Assembly: GCF_014852685.1 (NCBI RefSeq)
Contig: NZ_JACZDF010000008.1
Location: forward strand, 62,001 to 126,000
Source: Flavimobilis rhizosphaerae
GTDB taxonomy: Bacteria > Actinomycetota > Actinomycetes > Actinomycetales > Cellulomonadaceae
Length of the DNA stretch: 64,000 nt
Reading direction: 5' to 3'
Shown: piece after piece, positions 54,886-63,271 of the stretch
Layout of the letters: every line of letters begins with the position of its first letter
How positions within the stretch are numbered: the stretch's first letter is position 1
The notes under the pieces: generated by a model
The model's input: the letters and a program-made list of their open reading frames with translations, nothing else
The model's database searches: none
Told to the model about the DNA's origin: nothing
Program-made: the position numbers and the translations under genes

Positions 54886-56585
54886 TGCGCAGGTTGGCTC
54901 GGCCCACGGACGACAAGGGCAATGCCATGGTGCTCGTGCTCGCGAGCGTCATGCTCATCACCTTGCTCATGGGGGTCATGCTCAGCTCCCTGATGTTCAC
55001 GATCGGCCAGACGACGGCGACCCGCGCGCACTCCCAGGCGCAGGCCGCCGCAGAGGGCGGGGCGCAGCAGGTTGGACGCGCACTTCTCACCCGGTCAGAG
55101 GCAGAGTCGACAGCCTGCACGGGTGTGACCGGACTGGATCCCCACGGGTGGACCGACTACACCGTCGACAACGTCCGTTACCAGGCGGTCAAGAACGGCC
55201 CTTGGGTGGAGTGTCTCTCGGGCGGAAAGATCCCCAAGCTTGCGGAGGCCGTCCAGGTGCAGACGACGGGCTTCGCCAAGTCGATCGGCCAGAACGGGAA
55301 CACCCGGGGCAACAAGGCGACGGTCGAGGTGACGTTCACGCGTCCGAAGTCGATGGGGCTCGACCAGGCCGTGTTCGGGGATCTCGACGTGCTGTCGAAC
55401 ACGAACTTCAACCTCTACCCGGACCCAGCCCACCCTTCGCGCCCGCACACGGACAAGTCGCCGGACATCGTGACGAACAAGAAGTGGACGTGTCCCGCTT
55501 CGGGAACGCTCTCGGGGAGCGTGTATGCGCTCGGTGGGGCGACGGTGAGCAACAACTGCGTCATCGAGGGTGACTTCTACGTCTCCGGCTCGTTGCACAT
55601 CGGGTTCAAGCTCGAGGTGCACGGCAACCTCTATCTCGACGGAAAGCTCTCTGGGTCCCAGACCGTGGTCCGCGGTGACACGCTCGTCAACGGTAACGTC
55701 GAGCTGTCCTCCGAGGGGCACTCGTTCTGGGGAGACGTCCGGGCCTACGGGAAGTTCACATCGTCCAACAAACTGCCAGCAGGCTTTGTCGGCGGCACCT
55801 TCTACACCACGGGCGCGGCCGACACAGGGTGGAACAGCAAGCAGACCACCATGGCGTTGGGGTCACGGTTCGTGCCGAACTACGTCGTGCCGGCAGGCGA
55901 CAAGACCTGGCTCCTGCCGTCGATCCTCGACAACCCCATGAACCCGCAGACGGCCGAGGACAAGAAGACGATGTCCTTCCCGATGCTCAAGGACGACCAG
56001 GAACCCTGGGACACGTTCACTGAGGCCGACTGGTCGACGCTCACCGCCGGAAGCCTTGAGGGCAGCCGGTGCAACGCATACAACTACAGCAAGCCGCTCG
56101 TCATCGAGACGCCGACGAAGGTCGATCTCACCGACTGCGCCACGTGGACCGTCGGGCACATCAACATCGTCCTCAACGCCGACCTCGTGATCTTCACGAA
56201 GAACGCGGTGAAGAACGGCTCCTGGACCGTGCGCACTGGCAACGGACCGGGCGACGAGAAGCGCCACACCCTCTACATCGTCGCTCTTCCTGACGCGGGG
56301 CAGACCGCCTGCGCGGGGAACAAGGGCAAGAACATCACGTGGTCGACCAACGGGTGGAGCCAGCTCGACACGGATGGCAAGCTCCGTTCGAAGGTCGTGC
56401 TCTACTCGTCGGGCAAGACGACGCTGAGCTCGAAGCCGAGCGGCACCTTCAACGGACAGCTCTACGGCTGCGAGGTGAGTGCGCAGTCCGGCATCGACAT
56501 GATCTTCGCCCAGGGCGGCGAGGACTACACCAACACGCTGTGGGACCTGCGGGTCGGTGCCATGCGTGATATCACGGTCCGGTGA
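54885..56585 (+). CDS. PilX-like large minor-pilin protein with bactofilin-like solenoid
   Basis: A 566-aa protein. Short basic leader MRRLARPTDDKG, then a hydrophobic helix NAMVLVLASVMLITLLMGVM that lacks Glu5, as in GspK/PilX-type pilins. Residues about 200-300 contain short turn-rich repeats (SGSVYALGGATVSNNCVIEG, SLHIGFKLEVHGNLYLDGKL) of the bactofilin or polymer-forming beta-helix kind. A C-terminal half of unknown fold follows. There are eight cysteines, against none in PilA. Start: ATG 54885 overlaps the previous stop; GTG 54882 is also possible. Best guess is a pilus-tip or adhesin subunit. Confidence 0.7.
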   Translation: MRRLARPTDDKGNAMVLVLASVMLITLLMGVMLSSLMFTIGQTTATRAHSQAQAAAEGGAQQVGRALLTRSEAESTACTGVTGLDPHGWTDYTVDNVRYQAVKNGPWVECLSGGKIPKLAEAVQVQTTGFAKSIGQNGNTRGNKATVEVTFTRPKSMGLDQAVFGDLDVLSNTNFNLYPDPAHPSRPHTDKSPDIVTNKKWTCPASGTLSGSVYALGGATVSNNCVIEGDFYVSGSLHIGFKLEVHGNLYLDGKLSGSQTVVRGDTLVNGNVELSSEGHSFWGDVRAYGKFTSSNKLPAGFVGGTFYTTGAADTGWNSKQTTMALGSRFVPNYVVPAGDKTWLLPSILDNPMNPQTAEDKKTMSFPMLKDDQEPWDTFTEADWSTLTAGSLEGSRCNAYNYSKPLVIETPTKVDLTDCATWTVGHINIVLNADLVIFTKNAVKNGSWTVRTGNGPGDEKRHTLYIVALPDAGQTACAGNKGKNITWSTNGWSQLDTDGKLRSKVVLYSSGKTTLSSKPSGTFNGQLYGCEVSAQSGIDMIFAQGGEDYTNTLWDLRVGAMRDITVR

Positions 56586-56637
56586 TTCTCTCGCTCACCC
56601 TGTCTGCCCTCGGTGGTCCGACTGCGGCGGATGACGC

Positions 56638-57414
56638 ATGACCGGGGTCGCCATCGTCCTCTCGTGCGTCCTCGGTCTCGCGGTCGGGTCCTTCCTCAAC
56701 GTCGTCGTGTGGCGCGTGCCGCGCGGCGAGTCAGTGGTCCGCCCGGCCTCTCACTGTCCGCGGTGCGAGCACGTGGTGCGCTCACGCGACAACATCCCCG
56801 TCGTCTCGTGGCTGCTGCTGCGGGGCCGGTGCAGGGACTGCGGCGAACCCATCAGCCCCCGCTACCCAGCGGTCGAGCTCGGCACGGCCATCGCCTTCGG
56901 GCTCGTCGCGTGGTGGATCGGCTGGTCGGTGCTCCTGCCTGCCTACCTGTACCTCGCTGCGATCTCGGTGTGCCTGAGCCTCATCGATCTCGACGTGCGA
57001 CGACTTCCTGATGCGATCGTCCTCCCGTCCTGGATCGTCGCACCCGCACTCCTCGGCCTCGCGGCCGTCGCCGAGGGAGACGGCGCTGCGATGCTGCGAG
57101 CGTTGGCCGGTGCTGCAGCAGTCGGCCTGTTCTTCCTCGTCGCCGCGATCGCCTATCCCGCAGGGATGGGGCTCGGTGACGTCAAGCTCTCTCCCGTGCT
57201 GGGCCTCTACCTCGGCTACGTCGGCTGGGGTGCGGTCGTCGTCGGGATGTTCGGCGCGTTCCTGCTCGGCGCGATCGTCGGCGTCGCGGTTCTCGTTGTC
57301 ACGCGTGACCCCAAGGCTGGCATTCCCTTCGGACCGTGGATGATCGTCGGGACCTGGATCGGGCTCGTCGTCGGGCAGTCGCTCTTCGGGAGCTATCTGT
57401 CGCTGCTCGGCTGA
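56638..57414 (+). CDS. pilD: Prepilin peptidase PilD
   Basis: A 258-aa polytopic aspartic protease that cleaves the class III leader and N-methylates mature pilin. LGLAVGSFLNVVVWRVPRGE at the N-terminus; two zinc-type Cys pairs (C40-x2-C43, C65-x2-C68) that mark the bifunctional form; catalytic Asp in LIDLDVRRLPD (D117/D119) and GMGLGDVKL (D181). About seven helices. It is the only prepilin peptidase in view and fits all four prepilin leaders in the locus. Confidence 0.94.
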   Translation: MTGVAIVLSCVLGLAVGSFLNVVVWRVPRGESVVRPASHCPRCEHVVRSRDNIPVVSWLLLRGRCRDCGEPISPRYPAVELGTAIAFGLVAWWIGWSVLLPAYLYLAAISVCLSLIDLDVRRLPDAIVLPSWIVAPALLGLAAVAEGDGAAMLRALAGAAAVGLFFLVAAIAYPAGMGLGDVKLSPVLGLYLGYVGWGAVVVGMFGAFLLGAIVGVAVLVVTRDPKAGIPFGPWMIVGTWIGLVVGQSLFGSYLSLLG

Positions 57415-57438
57415 CCCCGGAGACGGCACGAGCTGAAC

Positions 57439-57467
57439 CTCAAGTCGTGCACCCAAGACGCCGATAA
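57439..57467 (+). promoter_or_regulatory. sigma28 (FliA/WhiG)-type promoter of pilMNO
   Basis: CTCAAGT (57439-57445), 14 bp, GCCGATAA (57460-57467), the same spacing as at pilT. Predicted start near 57474, leader about 38 nt. Confidence 0.75.
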
Positions 57468-57511
57468 CACGTCGGAGCGTCAACGTGGCGTCACGGACGG
57501 AAGGATCACGA

Positions 57512-58570
57512 GTGGCCAGGAGAAAGGTCGTGGGGCTCGATATCGGCACCACGCACGTCCGCGGTGCGGAGGTGAGCTACGGCAGCGGCGGGTCCACCTC
57601 CACGGGCTCGCTCGGGAGCTTCGCGTCGGTCGAGCTGCCTCACGGCGCTGTGCGTGACGGTGAGGTGGTCGAGGTCGAGGTCGTCGCGTCGGCGCTGCGC
57701 ACGCTGTGGAGCAGGGGCAAGTTCTCGACGAAGGACGTGGTCATCGGCATCGGGAACCAGCGTGTCGTCGTCCGCGACCTCGAGGTCGCGGCGATGCCGC
57801 TCGGCCAGCTGCGCAAGTCCCTCGGCTTCCAGGCCGCCGACATCCTCCCCATGGCGGCCGACGACGCTCTCATGGACTACTACCCGATCGCTCAGGGCGA
57901 GGGCCAGAACGGTCCGGTGCTCAACGGGCTCTTCGTCGCCGCCGTGCGCGAGACAGTCGAGCAGAACATCAGCGCGGTCGTGCGCGCCGGGCTCAACCCT
58001 GTGCAGGTCGACCTCAACGCCTTCGCGCTGCTGCGCGCACTGCACCACGGCGAGCGGGTCAACCGAACCGTCGCCTACGTCGATGTGGGCGCGCGCATCA
58101 CGGACATCGTCATCGCGCAGGCCGGCGTGCCGCACTTCGTGCGCATGCTGCCCGCGGGTGGTCAGGACATCACGGATGCGATCGGATCGGTCATGAAGCT
58201 CAACGGCGGCCAGGCCGAGCAGCTCAAACGAGAGATCGGCGTCGGTTTCGCCGTCGCACCCGGCCTCGAGCCGGCAGCCGACGCGGCGACGACCGTCGCG
58301 CGCTCCCTCATCGAGAACGTCCGTAACACGGTCGCGTTCTACACACAGTCCAACCCGCAGAAGCCGGTCGAGCTCCTCGTCCTCAGCGGCGGCGGCGTGC
58401 TCCTGCAGGGCCTGGGGCAGGCGCTCGCGACCGCGACACGTCTCCAGGTGACGCTCGGGCGCGCCGTCGACAACCTCAAGGTCTCGCGCGGCCCTGCCGC
58501 CGCGATCGCTGAGGTCGGCGAGCAGGACGTCACGATCGCCGTGGGACTTGCGACGGCGGTGGCAGCATGA
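57512..58570 (+). CDS. pilM: Type IV pilus assembly protein PilM
   Basis: A 352-aa actin-like ATPase. VVGLDIGTTHVRGAEVSYGS (phosphate 1), TVAYVDVGARITDIVIAQAG (phosphate 2), AVRETVEQNISAVVRAGLNP and LVLSGGGVLLQGLGQALA (adenosine region). It binds the cytoplasmic tail of PilN and links the PilNO ring to the motor. GTG 57512 follows GGAAGGA. Coupled to pilN. Confidence 0.93.
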   Translation: MARRKVVGLDIGTTHVRGAEVSYGSGGSTSTGSLGSFASVELPHGAVRDGEVVEVEVVASALRTLWSRGKFSTKDVVIGIGNQRVVVRDLEVAAMPLGQLRKSLGFQAADILPMAADDALMDYYPIAQGEGQNGPVLNGLFVAAVRETVEQNISAVVRAGLNPVQVDLNAFALLRALHHGERVNRTVAYVDVGARITDIVIAQAGVPHFVRMLPAGGQDITDAIGSVMKLNGGQAEQLKREIGVGFAVAPGLEPAADAATTVARSLIENVRNTVAFYTQSNPQKPVELLVLSGGGVLLQGLGQALATATRLQVTLGRAVDNLKVSRGPAAAIAEVGEQDVTIAVGLATAVAA

Positions 58571-59277
58571 GCCTCCAGCTGAAGATGCCGCGACGCACGC
58601 GCGCCGCGGCGTCGCTCGCCGACGTCGGTGCGCCACCCCTCGCCCAGGTGAACCTCCTGCCTTCAGGCGTACGCAACCTCTCGCGCGAGAGGTTGGTGCG
58701 AAACGTCATGATCCTCGTCGTGCTCGTCGCGGTCGTCCTCGCAGGTCTCCTTTGGCTCATGGGAACACTCACGGTGAGCAGCGCCCAGGACCAGCTCGAC
58801 GTCGCTGAGACCCGCACGCGAACCCTGACGGCGGAGAAGCTCTCGCTCGCTCCGGTCCGTGCGGTCGAGGACCAGCGGGTCACCGCCGAGCTGGCGCAAC
58901 AGGTCGGCATGTCGACGGAGATCGCATGGACGCCACTCGTGGCGGCCATGGCGGCTCAGCTCCCCGAGAACTCCGTCATCAACGAGATCGTCATGGTGCA
59001 GGAAACACCTCTGGCGGTCCTCGAAGCACCGACTGACTCTCTCGTCCCCGGGCGCGTCGCAACCTTCACCGTCGTGACACGCTCGCCCGAGGAGCTCGAG
59101 ACCTCCGAGTGGATCTCTAACCTGGATGCGATTCCGGGCTTCGCCCACGCTCGGATCCTCAAGGTTGTGCGTGGGGGTGACGAGTCGGACGTCTGGTTCG
59201 ACACGACGACAGCCGTGACCGTTGAGGAGAGCGCATTCTCCATGCGTTTCGCCGTCGACGCCGAGGGGGGTAAGTGA
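58567..59277 (+). CDS. pilN: Type IV pilus assembly protein PilN
   Basis: A 236-aa bitopic protein. The cytoplasmic tail contains the PilM-binding motif QVNLLPSGVR (about residues 27-36), a transmembrane helix at about 45-68, a coiled coil and a small extracytoplasmic ferredoxin-like domain (ATFTVVTRSPEELETSEWIS). ATGA overlap with pilM, and it runs into pilO. Confidence 0.9.
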   Translation: MSLQLKMPRRTRAAASLADVGAPPLAQVNLLPSGVRNLSRERLVRNVMILVVLVAVVLAGLLWLMGTLTVSSAQDQLDVAETRTRTLTAEKLSLAPVRAVEDQRVTAELAQQVGMSTEIAWTPLVAAMAAQLPENSVINEIVMVQETPLAVLEAPTDSLVPGRVATFTVVTRSPEELETSEWISNLDAIPGFAHARILKVVRGGDESDVWFDTTTAVTVEESAFSMRFAVDAEGGK

Positions 59278-59279
59278 CT

Positions 59280-60101
59280 ATGGGTGTCTCACGTGACAAG
59301 TTCTGGATCGCGGGCGGCGCAATCGTCGCAGTTCTGATCCTCGTCGCCACGTTCGTGCTGTCCTACAAGCCCGCACTCGACGAGGCGAGCGACCTGGGGG
59401 ACAAGCAGGATCTCGCAGAGATCCAGAACGCGAAGCTCACGGGCGAGATCAAGCAGCTGCGCGCTATCGAGGCGCGTCTTCCGGAGATTCGAAAGCGGAT
59501 CGCTGAGCTGCAGGTCGGCATCCCCGTCGCCGCAAACATCGATGAGTTCGAGGCGTATCTCTCGGAACTCATCCTGGAGAACGACGCCTACCTCCTCGAG
59601 ATCACTGGCCTCGAAGCGCGGGTCGCGGTGCCAACCTCGACCCAGACGGCCGCGCCCTCACCTGCGCCGGCCCCGACAAGCACTGCAGCACCTGAGCCGG
59701 GAGAGGTCACAACGACCGCCGCTCCGATAAGCGACGAGACCGAGAAGCCGGTCGCCGAGCGGGTGCCGTCAAAGGTCCCGGCGATCGAGGGCTTCCATGT
59801 CTTCGACTGGACGATCAGCGTTGGCGGGACCTACGAGCAGGTGTCCGCGATCCTCGAGGCACTCCAGACGACGAGCTCGCGGCACTTCCTGGTGAGCGGG
59901 CTCGAGATCCAGACGTTGCTCGCGGACAAGGCAGCGAGCAACGGCCTGCCTGACCGACCCGCCGGCGAGGTCGACTACAAGATCTCCGGTTCGACCTATG
60001 TGCTCGAAGGGCCGCAGCAGCCCGAGGAGCCCGAGGTCGAGGAGCCGAAGATGCCGTCGACCAAGGACGACCCGTTCGCCGACGTCATCGGCGCCAAGTA
60101 G
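59280..60101 (+). CDS. pilO: Type IV pilus assembly protein PilO
   Basis: A 273-aa bitopic protein. Transmembrane helix at about 11-30, coiled coil (LDEASDLGDKQDLAEIQNAK.. to about 80), and a C-terminal fold FHVFDWTISVGGTYEQVSAI. A Pro/Thr/Ala-rich linker of about 50 residues (about 120-165) interrupts the domain. ATG 59280 is 9 nt after GAGGGGGG; GTG 59274 is an alternative. It partners PilN. No PilP or PilQ follows; the locus ends at a terminator. Confidence 0.88.
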   Translation: MGVSRDKFWIAGGAIVAVLILVATFVLSYKPALDEASDLGDKQDLAEIQNAKLTGEIKQLRAIEARLPEIRKRIAELQVGIPVAANIDEFEAYLSELILENDAYLLEITGLEARVAVPTSTQTAAPSPAPAPTSTAAPEPGEVTTTAAPISDETEKPVAERVPSKVPAIEGFHVFDWTISVGGTYEQVSAILEALQTTSSRHFLVSGLEIQTLLADKAASNGLPDRPAGEVDYKISGSTYVLEGPQQPEEPEVEEPKMPSTKDDPFADVIGAK

Positions 60102-60115
60102 CGACTCTTGATCGC

Positions 60116-60154
60116 CGCCCCCGCCACGACCGCACTGCGGACGTGGCGGGGGCG
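60116..60154 (+). terminator. Terminator ending the pilus locus
   Basis: A 13-bp stem CGCCCCCGCCACG/CGTGGCGGGGGCG (60116-60128 with 60142-60154) with a small inner hairpin, 14 nt after the pilO stop. Confidence 0.88.
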
Positions 60155-60182
60155 TCGTCGTCGCACGTGAAAGGATCGCGTC

Positions 60183-61397
60183 ATGCTGCGCTGGTTGACC
60201 TCAGGTGAGTCTCATGGCCCGTCGCTCGTCGGAGTGATCGAGGGCCTTCCTGCGGGTGTCGAGGTGACGAGCCAGGACGTCCGTGACGCGCTGGCCCGCC
60301 GCCGCCTCGGGTACGGGCGCGGCGCCCGTCAGAAGTTCGAGCAGGACGAGCTCCGCGTGCTCGCGGGCGTGCGCCACGGCGTCACGCAGGGTGGGCCTGT
60401 GACGTTCGAGATCGCGAACTCGGAGTGGCCCAAGTGGGTCGACGTCATGGCGCCGGACCCCGTCGAGTCGTCGGCCCTCCAGGTCGACGCGGGCACGGGC
60501 GACGTCCGTGAGATCGCCCGCAACAAGAAGATCACGCGGCCCCGCCCCGGCCACGCGGACCTCGTCGGCATGCGGAAGTACGGCTTCGACGACGCCCGGC
60601 CCGTCCTCGAGCGTGCCTCCGCACGTGAGACTGCGACACGCGTCGCGCTCGGCGTCTACGCCGCGGCGTTCCTCGAGCAGGCGGTCGGCGTGCGCCTCGT
60701 GTCGCACGTCGTCGGCATCGGTCCCGTCGCCGTCCCCGACGGCGCCGCGATCCCGACGCCCGACGACGTCGCCGCGCTCGACGCCGACCCGGTGCGCTGC
60801 TTCGACGCCACCACGTCGGCCGCGATGGTCGCCGAGATCGACGCCTGCCACAAGGCCGGCGACACGCTCGGGGGAGTGGTCGAGGTCCTCGCCTACGGCG
60901 TGCCGACCGGGCTTGGCACGTACGTCCACTCCGACCGGCGGCTCGACGCACGCCTCGCCGCCGCGATCATGGGCATCCAAGCGTTCAAGGGCGTCGAGGT
61001 CGGCGACGGCTTCCGCACCGCCACCCGACGCGGTTCGCAGGCGCACGACGAGATCGACGTCGCAGGCGGCCGCATCACGCGTGCGACCAACCGCGCCGGC
61101 GGCGTCGAGGGCGGCATGTCCAACGGCGAGGTCGTCCGCGTGCGCGGTGCCATGAAGCCCATCTCGACCGTTCCGCGCGCACTGCGCACCGTCGACACGG
61201 CGACGGGGGAGCCCGCCCAGGCCCAGCACCAACGCTCCGACGTCTGCGCCGTCGCCCCGGCCGCCGTCATCGCCGAAGCCATGGTCGCGCTCACTCTCGC
61301 CGACGCCGTCCTCGAGAAGTTCGGTGGCGACTCCGTCGCCGAGGTCCGCCGCAACTACGAGGCCTATCTCGAGGCAATCCCCGAGCACATGCGCTGA
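60183..61397 (+). CDS. aroC: Chorismate synthase
   Basis: A 404-aa FMN-dependent enzyme, EPSP to chorismate. [119 protein letters not shown] and [21 protein letters not shown] 60183 follows GAAAGGA. It starts the aroC-aroK-aroB group directly downstream of the pilus locus. The shikimate genes feed the chorismate used by PabB. Confidence 0.95.
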   Translation: MLRWLTSGESHGPSLVGVIEGLPAGVEVTSQDVRDALARRRLGYGRGARQKFEQDELRVLAGVRHGVTQGGPVTFEIANSEWPKWVDVMAPDPVESSALQVDAGTGDVREIARNKKITRPRPGHADLVGMRKYGFDDARPVLERASARETATRVALGVYAAAFLEQAVGVRLVSHVVGIGPVAVPDGAAIPTPDDVAALDADPVRCFDATTSAAMVAEIDACHKAGDTLGGVVEVLAYGVPTGLGTYVHSDRRLDARLAAAIMGIQAFKGVEVGDGFRTATRRGSQAHDEIDVAGGRITRATNRAGGVEGGMSNGEVVRVRGAMKPISTVPRALRTVDTATGEPAQAQHQRSDVCAVAPAAVIAEAMVALTLADAVLEKFGGDSVAEVRRNYEAYLEAIPEHMR

Positions 61398-61443
61398 CCG
61401 CACTGCGCGGCGGACGTCGAGCCACCGACGGCGTGCGCCCGGG

Positions 61444-61449
61444 TACCCT
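61444..61449 (+). promoter_or_regulatory. -10 element of a probably leaderless aroK mRNA
   Basis: TACCCT ends 7 nt before the GTG at 61457. No SD is present. Confidence 0.5.
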
Positions 61450-61456
61450 CTCCTAC

Positions 61457-62023
61457 GTGCCTCACACCGTCATGCCCCGCGTCGTCCTCGCCGGTCCGCC
61501 CGGCTCCGGCAAGTCCACGGTCGCTGCGGCGCTCGGCGCCGCGACAGGCTGGCAGGTTCGTGACACGGACGCCGACGTCGAGGCCCGCGCCGGCAAGCCG
61601 ATCAGCGACATCTTTCTCGACGACGGCGAGCCGGCGTTCCGTGCTCTCGAGCGCGAGGCGGTCGCCCGTGCGGTGGCGGAGCACGACGGTGTGCTTGCGC
61701 TCGGCGGGGGAGCGGTGCTCGCTCCCGAGACGCAGGACGTCCTCGCGGCCTACGCCGCCGCGGGCGGCACGGTCGTGTTCCTCGACGTGTCGCTTGCCCA
61801 GGCGGCGCCGCGCGTCGGTTTCAACGTGTCGCGGCCGCTCCTGCTCGGGAATCCGCGCGCGCAGTGGCAGCAGCTCATGACGGCGCGGCGGCCCGTCTAC
61901 GAGAAGGTCGCGACGCTGCGCGTCGACACCGACGACCTCACGCCCGACGAGGTGGCGGCCCAGATCCTTGCGGCGCTCGGCGCTGCACCCGAGACCGCAC
62001 CCACCGTGGAGGACCCGAAGTGA
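61457..62023 (+). CDS. aroK: Shikimate kinase
   Basis: A 188-aa NMP-kinase-fold enzyme, shikimate to shikimate 3-phosphate. Walker A LAGPPGSGKSTVAAAL, shikimate-binding DTDADVEARAGKPISDIF, FRALEREAVARA and LALGGGAVL; LID Arg in GFNVSRPLLLG. GTG 61457 (VPHTVMPRVVLAG) or ATG 61472 could be the start; the -10 spacing favours 61457. GTGA overlap with aroB. Confidence 0.92.
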   Translation: MPHTVMPRVVLAGPPGSGKSTVAAALGAATGWQVRDTDADVEARAGKPISDIFLDDGEPAFRALEREAVARAVAEHDGVLALGGGAVLAPETQDVLAAYAAAGGTVVFLDVSLAQAAPRVGFNVSRPLLLGNPRAQWQQLMTARRPVYEKVATLRVDTDDLTPDEVAAQILAALGAAPETAPTVEDPK

Positions 62024-63147
62024 CCACCGCACCCGTCCGCGTCACCGTGCGCGGCGACCAGCCGTACGACGTCGTCATCGGCCGCCACCTCCTCGGCGAG
62101 CTGCCCGCCATGCTCGGACCCGACGTCCGCCGTGTCCTCGTTCTCGCGCCGGCCGCGCTCGGCGCGACCGCCGAGGCGATCCGTGCCGACCTCGTCGAGC
62201 AGGGCTACGAGGCCATCCAGGCCGAGGTGCCCGACGCCGAGGAGTCGAAGACCGCGCAGGTCGCCGCGTTCTGCTGGCAGGTGCTCGGCCAGGCCGGCTT
62301 CACACGCTCGGACGCGATCGTCGCCGTCGGCGGCGGCGCGACGACCGACCTCGGCGGGTTCGTCGCCGCCACCTGGTTGCGCGGCATCAAGGTCGTCCAG
62401 GTGCCGACGACGATCCTCGCGATGGTCGACGCAGCCGTCGGCGGCAAGACCGGCATCAACACCGCCGAGGGCAAGAACCTCGTCGGCGCGTTCCACCCGC
62501 CGGCGGGCGTCCTGTGCGACATCGACGCGCTCGAGACCCTGCCCCGCTGGGACTTCGTCGCGGGCCTCGCGGAGATCGTCAAGTGCGGCTTCGTCCACGA
62601 CGCCCGGGTCCTCGAGCTCGTCGAGGCCCACGCGTCCGAGCTCACGCAGGGCGCGACGCACGTCCCCGAGGACGTGCTCGTCGAGCTCATCGAGCGTGCC
62701 GTCGCGTGGAAGGCCGCCGTCGTCGCCGAGGACCTCAAGGAGTCCGGCCCGCGCGAGTTCCTCAACTACGGCCACACGTTCGGTCACGCGATCGAGCACG
62801 TCGAGCGTTACCAGTGGCGCCACGGCGCCGCCGTGAGCGTCGGCATGGTCTTCGTCGCCGAGCTCGCCCGCCTCGCCGGCCGACTCTCCGACGCCGACGT
62901 CGACCGTCACCGCACCGTCCTCGAGGCGCTCGGGCTGCCGACGACGTACCGCGGGGACCGCTGGGAGCAGCTCCTCACAGCCATGCGCCGCGACAAGAAG
63001 AGCCGCGGCGACACGCTGCGCTTCGTCGTCCTCGACGGCCTCGGCCGACCGAGCCGCCTCGAAGGTCCTGACCCGACGCTCCTCGTCGCGGCGTACGCCG
63101 AGATCGCGGCCGACGCCCCCGCACAGGGCCGCCGCGTCAGTATGTAG
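62020..63147 (+). CDS. aroB: 3-Dehydroquinate synthase
   Basis: A 375-aa NAD- and zinc-dependent enzyme, DAHP to 3-dehydroquinate. VAVGGGATTDLGGFVAATWL, VPTTILAMVDAAVGGKTGIN, GKNLVGAFHPP, AGLAEIVKCGF, NYGHTFGHAIEH (zinc His) and KKSRGDTLRFVVL. It is coupled to aroK. Nothing terminator-like is seen in the 124-bp gap to the esterase gene. Confidence 0.95.
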   Translation: MTTAPVRVTVRGDQPYDVVIGRHLLGELPAMLGPDVRRVLVLAPAALGATAEAIRADLVEQGYEAIQAEVPDAEESKTAQVAAFCWQVLGQAGFTRSDAIVAVGGGATTDLGGFVAATWLRGIKVVQVPTTILAMVDAAVGGKTGINTAEGKNLVGAFHPPAGVLCDIDALETLPRWDFVAGLAEIVKCGFVHDARVLELVEAHASELTQGATHVPEDVLVELIERAVAWKAAVVAEDLKESGPREFLNYGHTFGHAIEHVERYQWRHGAAVSVGMVFVAELARLAGRLSDADVDRHRTVLEALGLPTTYRGDRWEQLLTAMRRDKKSRGDTLRFVVLDGLGRPSRLEGPDPTLLVAAYAEIAADAPAQGRRVSM

Positions 63148-63201
63148 CTCTGGAGAGACTCCTTCCTGACTGAGTTGGACATAGAGGTTCGATACTGGCT
63201 A

Positions 63202-63230
63202 TTGCCAGGAAAGATCTGTGTCGGTAGTTT
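63202..63230 (+). promoter_or_regulatory. Promoter of the cutinase-like gene
   Basis: TTGCCA (63202-63207), 17 bp, TAGTTT (63225-63230). The leader is about 35 nt, with AAGGAG (63261-63266) before the GTG. Confidence 0.6.
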
Positions 63231-63271
63231 TGCGATGCCCGCGCAGTACTCGTACTCAAGAAGGAGAACCC

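Noticed and set aside
59722-59732. Another CCGATAA (in pilO) as a fifth sigma28 promoter
   Set aside because: It lies inside the Pro/Thr linker of pilO, is preceded by T rather than G, and has no CTCAAGT-like element 13-14 bp upstream.
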